Shown here piece by piece: positions 35,207 to 42,167 of a stretch of 64,000 nucleotides of DNA. Position numbers and translations under genes: made by a program. Source of the stretch: Lysobacter sp. ISL-50 (lineage in GTDB: Bacteria > Pseudomonadota > Gammaproteobacteria > Xanthomonadales > Xanthomonadaceae); NCBI RefSeq assembly GCF_018612875.1, contig NZ_JAGGRI010000019.1:40940-104939 (forward strand), written 5' to 3'. The notes beneath the pieces are model-generated. The model did no database searches. It saw only the letters and a list, made by a program, of their open reading frames with translations, and was not told where the DNA came from. How positions within the stretch are numbered: the stretch's first letter is position 1; every line of letters starts with the position of its first letter.

Positions 35207-36093
35207 GCCGCATCGCATTCATCGGTCTGGGCAACATGGGCGGGCCGATGGCGGCCAATCTGCTCAAGGCCGGATACTCCGTGCACGTGTTCGATCTGTC
35301 CTCCGCGGCGGTCGCGAGCGCGGTCGCGGCCGGCGCCGCCGCCGCGGCGAACGCGGCCGACGCGGTGGCCGGCGCGCAGATCGTGATCTCGATGCTGCCG
35401 GCCAGTCGCCATGTTGAAGGCCTGTATCTGGGCGACAGCGGATTGCTGGCGCTGATCGAGCCCGGCGCGTTGATCATCGACTGCAGCACCATCGCCCCGG
35501 CATCGGCGCAGAAAGTCGCGCAGGCGGCGAACGCGCGCGGCGTGGACATGATCGATGCGCCGGTATCCGGCGGCACCGCCGGCGCCGCGGCCGGCACGCT
35601 GACCTTCATCGTCGGCGGCGAAGCGGCTGCGCTGGAACGCGCGCGCGAGGTGCTGCAGGCGATGGGCAAGAACATCTTCCACGTCGGCGCCAACGGCGCG
35701 GGGCAGGTCGCCAAGCTGTGCAACAACATGGCGCTGGGCGTGATCATGGCCGCGACCGGCGAAGCGCTGGCGCTGGGCGTCGCGCACGGCCTCGACCCGA
35801 AGGTGCTGTCGCAGATGATGGCGGTCAGCACAAGCCGCAGCTGGGCCACCGAAGTGTGCAATCCCTGGCCGGACGTGCTCGACAACGCGCCGGCTTCGCG
35901 CGGCTACAGCGGCGGTTTCGGCAACGACCTGATGCTGAAAGACCTGGGCCTGGCGGCGGAAGCGGCGATGGGCATCGGCGCCTCGATTCCGCTCGGCGAG
36001 CTGGCGCGCAATCTGTACGCGATGAACAGCCAGGCCGGCCGCGGCGGCCTGGATTTCTCCAGCGTGGTCAAGCTGGTCGCGAAGGACGCATGA
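35203..36093 (+). CDS. mmsB: 3-hydroxyisobutyrate dehydrogenase
   Basis: A 296-residue beta-hydroxyacid dehydrogenase. The Rossmann motif [15 protein letters not shown] is at 6-20, the substrate motif [11 protein letters not shown] at 118-128, and catalytic K171 in GQVAKLCNN. It oxidises 3-hydroxyisobutyrate with NAD+ to methylmalonate semialdehyde, the substrate of MmsA, so the operon makes a complete route from isobutyryl-CoA to propionyl-CoA. Coupled by overlap upstream and to queH downstream. Confidence 0.95.
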   Translation: MSRIAFIGLGNMGGPMAANLLKAGYSVHVFDLSSAAVASAVAAGAAAAANAADAVAGAQIVISMLPASRHVEGLYLGDSGLLALIEPGALIIDCSTIAPASAQKVAQAANARGVDMIDAPVSGGTAGAAAGTLTFIVGGEAAALERAREVLQAMGKNIFHVGANGAGQVAKLCNNMALGVIMAATGEALALGVAHGLDPKVLSQMMAVSTSRSWATEVCNPWPDVLDNAPASRGYSGGFGNDLMLKDLGLAAEAAMGIGASIPLGELARNLYAMNSQAGRGGLDFSSVVKLVAKDA

Positions 36094-36749
36094 GCGCGCC
36101 GCGCAAACCGCTGCAACTGCCCGGCGGCGACAAGCTGCTGCTGCACTCGTGCTGCGCGCCATGCTCGGGCGAGTTGATGGAGGCCTTCGTGGTCGCCGGC
36201 ATCGACTACTCGGTGTTCTTCTACAACCCGAACATCCATCCGATCAAGGAATACGAACTGCGCAAGGAAGAGAACATCCGCTTCGCGCAGAAACACGGCG
36301 TGCCCTTCATCGATGCCGACTACGACACCGACCGCTGGTTCGCCCGAGCCAAGGGCATGGAGAACGAACCCGAACGCGGCATCCGCTGCACCATGTGCTT
36401 CGACATGCGCTTCGAACGCACCGCGCTGTACGCGCACGAGCACGGCTTCCCGGTGATGACCACCTCGCTGGGGATTTCGCGCTGGAAGAACATGGCGCAG
36501 ATCAACGACAGCGGCCAGCGCGCGGTCGCGCCGTACCCGGGCCTGTCGTACTGGGACTACAACAGGCGCAAGGACGGCGGCAGCCAGCGCATGATTCAGA
36601 TCGGCAAGCGCGAACGTTTCTACCAGCAGGAATACTGCGGCTGCGTGTACTCGCTGCGCGACACCAACCGCCATCGCAAGGCGCAGGGGCGCGAGCGCAT
36701 CCAGTTAGGCGTGATGTTCTACGGCGAGGACCCGCCCGCGGGCGATTGA
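36090..36749 (+). CDS. queH: Epoxyqueuosine reductase QueH
   Basis: A 219-residue QueH (formerly DUF208). The cysteine pattern [11 protein letters not shown] at 19-29, RCTMCFDMR in the middle and EYCGCVYSL near the end supplies ligands for a [4Fe-4S] cluster and an adjacent metal. It performs the final reduction of epoxyqueuosine to queuosine in tRNA wobble positions, a non-orthologous replacement of the cobalamin-dependent QueG. Its ATG overlaps the mmsB stop, so it is expressed with the valine enzymes despite the unrelated function. Confidence 0.93.
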   Translation: MSAPRKPLQLPGGDKLLLHSCCAPCSGELMEAFVVAGIDYSVFFYNPNIHPIKEYELRKEENIRFAQKHGVPFIDADYDTDRWFARAKGMENEPERGIRCTMCFDMRFERTALYAHEHGFPVMTTSLGISRWKNMAQINDSGQRAVAPYPGLSYWDYNRRKDGGSQRMIQIGKRERFYQQEYCGCVYSLRDTNRHRKAQGRERIQLGVMFYGEDPPAGD

Positions 36750-36780
36750 ACCCGGGCCCGGGACGGACAAGGAGGCGGGA

Positions 36781-37008
36781 ATGGGCAAGCCGACGTACTA
36801 CGTCGAAGTCGTGCGCGCCGGACGCGAGCAGGACCACCACGATTACTGGGTGCTCGGCCGCCGCGCCAAGCATTCGGGCGAGCCCTTGAACGCGGAGGAA
36901 GTCAGCTTCGTGGAAGCGGTGCGGGCCAGCAATCGGCGTGAAGCGGTGGTGTTGGTCGGGCGCAAGTATCCGGGGCATGCGATCGCGGGGATGGTCGCCA
37001 AAGTCTGA
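36781..37008 (+). CDS. Small conserved-looking protein, unknown
   Basis: A 75-residue basic protein preceded by a strong AAGGAGG site, 31 bases after queH, so probably the last gene of that transcript. It starts GKPTYYVEVVRAGREQDHHD and ends AIAGMVAKV. No signal peptide or membrane segment. Family not recognised; composition and ribosome site support a real gene. Confidence 0.65.
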   Translation: MGKPTYYVEVVRAGREQDHHDYWVLGRRAKHSGEPLNAEEVSFVEAVRASNRREAVVLVGRKYPGHAIAGMVAKV

Positions 37009-37064
37009 TCGCGCGGATTGACGGCTTGCGATGCGATGCAAGCGCGCGAAACCCGCAAACACAA

Positions 37065-37096
37065 GAAAGGCCGGAAGCGATTCCGGCCTTTCCTGC
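37065..37096. terminator. Bidirectional intrinsic terminator
   Basis: Twelve-base perfect stem GAAAGGCCGGAA (37065-37076) / TTCCGGCCTTTC (37081-37092), loop GCGA. It ends the valine/queH transcript and can serve the convergent gene ending at 37177. Confidence 0.8.
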
Positions 37097-37176
37097 GTTT
37101 TCGGTTCTGTGTATTCCTGCCTCGACCCGACCCCGGCGATAACCGGGGCCCGGCCTGACTCAGCGTGGCGTGGTTC

Positions 37177-39693
37177 TTATTGCGCTGCCTTGGAAAGCGT
37201 GGAAGGCGAAACCGAGCAATGGCCCGGGCCGGTGGTGCCTTCGTTGTAGGAGCCGAGAATGCCGGCCAGGTTGATCGCGGTGTCGCGTGCCGGTCCCTTC
37301 GGCGCCGCGCTGCTGCGTCCGGTGAACCACGCGGTCGCCTGCGCGATCGCGCTGCTTACCTGGGTCGGAGCGCTCGTGCCCGACTCGACATTCAGACGCG
37401 CCGCCATGTATTGGTGCGCCAGGATGTAGTAAGCGTTGCCGCCCTTCGGCGGAGTCCAGAACACGGCGTACCACGTCTGTCCGGAGCTGAAGAACAGCGT
37501 GTTCTCGCCGATCACCGCCCAGGTCGCGTCGTAAGGCGCGGGGCCGTATTGCGAGTGCGTCTTCCAATAGCCCAGGGTGTAGGTGCAACCGGCGTTCGCG
37601 CACAGTTCCGGCACGCGCACGCTCAGCACCGCCTCGTCGCTCTTGTTCGCGCCGTTGTCGGTCGCGAGCGTGAGGACGTTGGGCACCATGAACTCGCAGC
37701 TGTTGCCCGCGCCGGTCTGGCCCGGTGGCAGCCACGAAGCGAACACGTCCAGGCTGCGCACCATGTCCGGATCGGGATCGACGTCGCCGGTCGCATAGCG
37801 CACGAAGCTGCCGCACAACAGCGGTTGCACGGTCCAGCCGAAACCGGTGCCGAGATTCAATCCGGCGGTGCCGTTGAACAGATCGGTCAGCAACACGCAA
37901 CGATCGGTTTCGACATTCGGATCGCCATACGCCAGGGCCGCCTGATTGGAGTCGTAGGCTTGCAGCCCGCAGTCGCTGGTGGCGCCGTTGGCGTCGTAGC
38001 ACTGCCGCACTCGCTGGATGCTGGCTTGGTTATACCCGTCCAGCTTGCCGCTCAGCGCGGCTTGGTACGCGCAGTGCAGCGAAGTCGGTCCTTGCGCGTC
38101 GCAGGTCGGCGATACCGACTGCGTCGTGCCGCCGGCGAAATGCAGAACGTCGCTGGGGGCGCTCGGACTGAACACGGGCGTGACATCGGCGGGCCAGTTG
38201 ACCTGGATGTCGCCGGACACGGCGAAGCCGCTCTCCGATTCGATGCCGCGGGTCGCGGCGAGCCGGTACACGGTCTCGTAGTTGCCGCCGGTATTCAGCG
38301 TGACATCGACATCGTCGCACAGGTAATTGCCGGCGTAATCGCCGCTGGCGATCGGGTCGGCCAGGCATCCCTGCATTCCGGTGACCTTGGCATCCGCCGG
38401 CGAAACCACGATGTGCTTGTCCGCGCTCCAGCCGTAGTCGCGGTCGTAGCGTGTTTGCGCGGTCTTGGAGATCGAGACCGTGCGGCAGGCCACGTTGACG
38501 CTGGCGGAGTCGCTCGCTGTCGCACTGGTGTTCGCGCCGGTGCTCCAACTGCCGGTGGCTGTGTTGTTGTGCGAGCCGCCGTCGGCGTTGCACGCGAACG
38601 GCTGCGGCCGTCCATAGGTCCATACATAGCCGGCGTCGCCGAGGGCGAAGCTGTGATCCACCGCGCCGGGCAGCATGGAGTCGTCGACGGAGAAGCTGTC
38701 GCCGTAGCTTTCCGCGGGGTTAGCCGGAATGGTGAAGGCCGCCGTGGCGGTGAAGGTGTAGTTCTGCGCGCTGCCGGGGCTGCCCCCGCTGCTGCCGTCG
38801 TCGCTGCAACCGCAACTGCCGTTGCGTTGGGTGGTGATGCCGGCCGCGTTGACGCCGCCGCTCGCGTTGAGCAGGAACGGATGGCTCAGGCTGCTCAGCT
38901 CGAAGGCGTAGCTGCACGAAAGGATGACCTTCTGCGGATTGGGCGCCGGCTTCGTGCAGTCCAGCGTGTCGGTATCGCCGCCTTGCGCGGTCCATTGAAG
39001 CGCGAACTGATTCGGCGCGTTGCCGAACTGCATGGTGTCGACCACCGCGGTGGCTTTCCAGCCGAAGCCGAAAGGATCCTTGACGGTGATGGTGCCGGAC
39101 ACGCGGTAAATCCCGCGGGTCAGCGGCGTGGCGGTGACGGTGTATTCGACCTGATGGCTGTCGCCGTCGAACATGGTGATCTGCTCGGGCGTGACGCGCT
39201 TGTCGATGCTCCAGTCGGTATAGCGTTTCCAGCTCGCGTCGGCGGTTTTCTCGCCGCTGGGCTTGGGCAGGAAGCAGAACGCGACATGGCTGACGCCGGC
39301 CGGTTCGCCGCTGCCGTTGTCGGGCGAGTACAGATTGATGTCGCTGGATACGGCTGGGTCGTAGCGGAACACGTTGTAGGCGTTACCGCCCTTGACCACG
39401 ATGTAGTCCATCGGCACGGTCGCGTTGAAGCCGATGTACTGGTTCTGTCCCGAAGGGGTGTAGTTGAAGGTGATGTTCTGGCCGGGCAGGCCGAGGTTGT
39501 AGCTTTGGCCGTCGATGGGCGCGCTGCCGGTGCTGTAGCCCAGCCCCTGCCAGGTGCCGACGCCGGGCAGGTCGTCGCATGAAGTGAAATTGCCGGGGTA
39601 GGTGGTCGGTTGCACCGACGAGGCCCAGGCCCCGGAAGATGCCAGCAGCAGCGCCGCGGTGAGCAGCGGACGCCAACGTCGTTGGGTGGACAT
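37177..39693 (-). CDS. Large secreted repeat-containing surface protein
   Basis: An 838-residue protein with a signal peptide ending near residue 24 (SSGAWA-SS) and more than 20 cysteines. Two copies of an Ig-like domain recur, each with a W-S-x-D-K opening and a V-S-G-x-I-x-V core (about residues 165-230 and 420-510), a pattern seen in DUF11-like surface proteins. The C-terminal part has CTYTLGYWKTHSQYGPAPYD and ILAHQYMAARLNVESG, a module I associate with exported proteins of Actinobacteria and Bacteroidetes. No sorting signal or anchor is visible. GGAG lies seven bases before the ATG. Function unknown; possible adhesin or matrix protein. Confidence 0.75.
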   Translation of the reverse strand: MSTQRRWRPLLTAALLLASSGAWASSVQPTTYPGNFTSCDDLPGVGTWQGLGYSTGSAPIDGQSYNLGLPGQNITFNYTPSGQNQYIGFNATVPMDYIVVKGGNAYNVFRYDPAVSSDINLYSPDNGSGEPAGVSHVAFCFLPKPSGEKTADASWKRYTDWSIDKRVTPEQITMFDGDSHQVEYTVTATPLTRGIYRVSGTITVKDPFGFGWKATAVVDTMQFGNAPNQFALQWTAQGGDTDTLDCTKPAPNPQKVILSCSYAFELSSLSHPFLLNASGGVNAAGITTQRNGSCGCSDDGSSGGSPGSAQNYTFTATAAFTIPANPAESYGDSFSVDDSMLPGAVDHSFALGDAGYVWTYGRPQPFACNADGGSHNNTATGSWSTGANTSATASDSASVNVACRTVSISKTAQTRYDRDYGWSADKHIVVSPADAKVTGMQGCLADPIASGDYAGNYLCDDVDVTLNTGGNYETVYRLAATRGIESESGFAVSGDIQVNWPADVTPVFSPSAPSDVLHFAGGTTQSVSPTCDAQGPTSLHCAYQAALSGKLDGYNQASIQRVRQCYDANGATSDCGLQAYDSNQAALAYGDPNVETDRCVLLTDLFNGTAGLNLGTGFGWTVQPLLCGSFVRYATGDVDPDPDMVRSLDVFASWLPPGQTGAGNSCEFMVPNVLTLATDNGANKSDEAVLSVRVPELCANAGCTYTLGYWKTHSQYGPAPYDATWAVIGENTLFFSSGQTWYAVFWTPPKGGNAYYILAHQYMAARLNVESGTSAPTQVSSAIAQATAWFTGRSSAAPKGPARDTAINLAGILGSYNEGTTGPGHCSVSPSTLSKAAQ

Positions 39694-39940
39694 GTCAGAA
39701 CTCCATGAGCGGGGCGTGATCGCCCGGTCGATGCGCTCGGTAGCTCGGCCGTGCCGGCGTGGGACCGGTACCCGGAGGCTTTGCGACGCCGGCTTTCGCC
39801 GGGTGTGCCTTTTTCGAGTCCTGTGTGATTGCGCGTGCCTCTTCCCCGATGCACGTCGTAACGCGGCCGTCGTGGTTCAAACGTTCGTGAACACGGTCTG
39901 CGTTGGAGGCGAATATACGCTTGCCGCTGGTTTTTGCCAT

Positions 39941-39962
39941 GTTTCAAGGGCGAAACGTTTCG
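39941..39962. promoter_or_regulatory. Overlapping palindromes upstream of the secreted protein
   Basis: GTTTCAAGGGCGAAAC (39941-39956) and the perfect CGAAACGTTTCG (39951-39962) share a half-site. The central-CG form resembles LacI-family operators. On the minus strand a TATATT (39911-39916) lies just downstream, a possible -10 for the gene starting at 39693, with a leader near 200 bases. No LacI gene is present. The rest of 39694-40070 shows no gene. Confidence 0.4.
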
Positions 39963-40070
39963 GGCCGGCTTTGAGGTCGGCTCTGCTAGTGCCGATGCGG
40001 ATATCGGCCGGTGCGATCGGGCGGCGCGCCTATGCGGACTTCAGCGGTTCCTGGCGGATCACGGGCGCAC

Positions 40071-40105
40071 AAAAAAGGCCGGAGACCTTCGAAAGGTTTC
40101 CAGCC
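40071..40105 (-). terminator. tmRNA terminator
   Basis: On the minus strand a 13-pair hairpin with one mismatch (arms 40077-40089 and 40093-40105) is followed by six U (40071-40076), 28 bases past the tmRNA 3' end. Confidence 0.85.
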
Positions 40106-40132
40106 TGTCTTGGACCCTTGCGGATCAGGTGA

Positions 40133-40486
40133 TGGTGGAGGTGGGCGGAATCGAACCGCCGTCCGAAGGCACTCCATCCCCGGCACTACATGCTTAGCGC
40201 TCCGTTAGATCTCGCCCCCGAACAGCACGGCGCGCAAAGCGCATCCGAGGACCAGCCTGTTATGTGTTGATCAGGTGCTGACAGGCAGCCACTCCCGACG
40301 ATTCCGTGATAATGACTCTACGCTGCGAGCACGGACACAAGCAGTTTCGAGGCTTACGCCTTAAGCGGCGAGAGCGTAGTTGTCGTCGTTGGCAACTAAA
40401 AGTTTGCAGCTGGATTTACGAGGAAAGCTACCCCCTCGGCATGCACCAGGCGATTTCGCGACCCCCGTCGAAGCCAGTGCACCCCC
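40133..40486 (-). ncRNA. ssrA: tmRNA (transfer-messenger RNA)
   Basis: A 354-base one-piece tmRNA. The 5' end GGGGGTGCACTGGCTTCGAC (from 40486) pairs through GGGGGUG with CACCUCC next to the 3' terminal ACCA (40133), and the T-arm reads GGTTCGATTCC. The tag frame at 40361-40393 encodes ANDDNYALAA followed by TAA. With SmpB (45030-45542) it rescues stalled ribosomes and marks the nascent peptide for ClpXP/ClpAP. A promoter and a terminator flank it. Confidence 0.97.
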
Positions 40487-40514
40487 GGGGACAGCAATAC
40501 TCGCTGACCGGGTC

Positions 40515-40542
40515 AGTATAGGGTCTGCGGCCGCGTTCACAA
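40515..40542 (-). promoter_or_regulatory. tmRNA promoter
   Basis: On the minus strand TTGTGA (40542-40537), a 16-base spacer and TATACT (40520-40515), giving a start about 20 bases before the mature 5' end, which RNase P would trim. Confidence 0.75.
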
Positions 40543-40771
40543 GCCTTGCGGCTGAACCTGTATGGCTGGCGTTCGATCCATGCGTGCGCGACGCGCCGGC
40601 AAAGGCGCGGGTCGGCGGCGAGCGAATTCAGTCGCTACGCCCGCAGGGGCGAAAGCGCCGGCGCACCAGCGCCCGGGCTTCGGCATCCGGAGCGCATCGA
40701 ACAAATCCCGCGCACAACCTTCCCGGCGCGATCGCCGCGCTACTCAGGCAGTGCGACACCCCCCAAGCGAA

Positions 40772-41143
40772 TCAGTTGCCGTCAAGCAACTCGATCAACG
40801 CCCGGCGCTTCTTGCGCGAGAGCTTGCGCATCAGGCCCATCAGCCGCAGCTCGTCGGGATCGCTGTATTTGGCCGCGTTTTCGCGCACCGACAGCGATTT
40901 GCCTTCGATGGTGCCGCGGCCGGTGGCGAGCCATTCGAAGCTGACGTGCTGCTGCACCGCGATCTGCAGCATGCGCTCCAGCTCGGGCAGGGCCAGGCCC
41001 ACCAGCCATTTGCGCGCGGTTTCGCGGCTGACGTCGTAGTAGGCGGAAAGGGCACCGGTGCGGGCCCGGCCTTTGGCGAATCCGGAGAAGTCCAAGGCCT
41101 GGTGCAATCGGTTGGCGAATTCTTGATGGGGCGCGTTAGTCAT
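40772..41143 (-). CDS. Phage-repressor-like HTH protein
   Basis: A 123-residue DNA-binding protein. A Cro/C1-type HTH is suggested by RARTGALSAYYDVSRETARK and WLVGLALPELERMLQIAV, followed by HVSFEWLATGRGT, a phrase common at the end of repressor N-domains. There is no peptidase domain for self-cleavage, so it is a short repressor. ATG 41143 is chosen because the HTH domain starts soon after. Divergent from a small HTH gene at 41335, a layout reminiscent of phage CI/Cro switches. The target is inferred to be the intervening promoter region. Confidence 0.75.
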   Translation of the reverse strand: MTNAPHQEFANRLHQALDFSGFAKGRARTGALSAYYDVSRETARKWLVGLALPELERMLQIAVQQHVSFEWLATGRGTIEGKSLSVRENAAKYSDPDELRLMGLMRKLSRKKRRALIELLDGN

Positions 41144-41334
41144 AGGTCTCGCCGGAGCATCCTGCAGGGCTGAAACATGGGCGCTCGCTCGTTGCCCCTG
41201 GGCCGTGGGCCGGGCTCGGATAGCGCAACTCATTGTTGCGTATCCCCTCGTAAAAAGATCACTCTTTTTACTCGTTGAAAAGAGCAATTTCAGATGGTAG
41301 TTTTGCTGGGCATGGATGCCGAAGGAGCAGGGTT

Positions 41335-41745
41335 ATGGAACGACTCGATCGATTTGATGGCAGTACCCGGGCGGATGGGCGGCGGCGGATGCGGGAGCCG
41401 CGACTGGCGGCTTCACGGCAGGATCCGCAAACCGTAAACCGCATCACGATCGCGGACGAATCGCAGGTCGAAAGTGGCGTGGAATCGCGACGACGAGGTG
41501 CTAGCGGCGGTCCGGGCGGAGGGCGCAAGCCGGTCAAGCCGGGCAACCCGATCGAACGCTACATCGCCTGTTTCGCCACCGCGCGCGCCGCCGCCGGGGC
41601 GGCCGGGGTCTCGACCGCGATGCTGCGGCGCATGCGCAGCCACGGCTTCGTCTCCACCCGCCGGCGCGCCCTGTTGATGGCGCAGGCCTGCGGCTTCAAG
41701 GTCAAGCCGGCCGAGCTGCTGGCGCTGACGCCGGGAGTTTCGTGA
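41335..41745 (+). CDS. Small basic HTH-like protein, Cro-like
   Basis: A 136-residue protein. The first 75 residues are Arg-rich and low in complexity; the last 60 look like a YdaS/Cro-type HTH (IERYIACFATARAAAGAAGV, MLRRMRSHGFVSTRRRALLM). GGAG precedes the ATG. Divergent from the repressor-like gene and coupled to the next gene by a TGATG overlap. Possibly the activator or antirepressor half of a prophage-derived switch; function not established. Confidence 0.6.
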   Translation: MERLDRFDGSTRADGRRRMREPRLAASRQDPQTVNRITIADESQVESGVESRRRGASGGPGGGRKPVKPGNPIERYIACFATARAAAGAAGVSTAMLRRMRSHGFVSTRRRALLMAQACGFKVKPAELLALTPGVS

Positions 41746-42104
41746 TGGCCGGCGTGAACGCGGCGACGGCCGTGGCCGCGGCGCTGCCGGGCGTGGCGGC
41801 GGTGCCGTGGTCGTCGTGGCTGTTGTTCGGCTTCCTGATCGTGACGATCGCCGGAGCCGTCGCCGGCTGCTCGTACCTGGCCTGGCGCACGCCCACGCGC
41901 GAGCGCCTGGCGCAGCGGGCCGATCGCAACGGCCGCGCCTTGCTCGAACTGGCCGACGAGATCGAGGAACACCTGCTGATGCAGCAATTGTCCGGGGCGT
42001 CGATACAGGCCCAGCGGCATTGGCCGCGGCTGTGCCGGCGTCTGGCGATGGAGCATCTGGAGTGCATCAACCGCCTGATGCTGGAGAACGTGCCGCGCGA
42101 GTGA
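41745..42104 (+). CDS. Small single-pass membrane protein
   Basis: A 119-residue protein with one membrane span (about 23-46, SSWLLFGFLIVTIAGAVAG) and a cytoplasmic helical part (LLELADEIEEHLLMQQLSGA). The ATG overlaps the stop of the HTH gene. No family is recognised. It is translationally coupled to its neighbour, so they probably act together. Confidence 0.65.
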   Translation: MAGVNAATAVAAALPGVAAVPWSSWLLFGFLIVTIAGAVAGCSYLAWRTPTRERLAQRADRNGRALLELADEIEEHLLMQQLSGASIQAQRHWPRLCRRLAMEHLECINRLMLENVPRE

Positions 42105-42167
42105 GTCGCGCGCGGCGCAGGGCGGCGTGAATGCGGTCTGCGCGACACGACTAGTATGCTAAGCCGG

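Noticed and set aside
40133-40205. Separate tRNA gene at the GGTTCGATTCC region
   Set aside because: This is the tRNA-like 3' domain of the tmRNA; the 5' partner strand lies at 40480-40486 and no independent cloverleaf is present.
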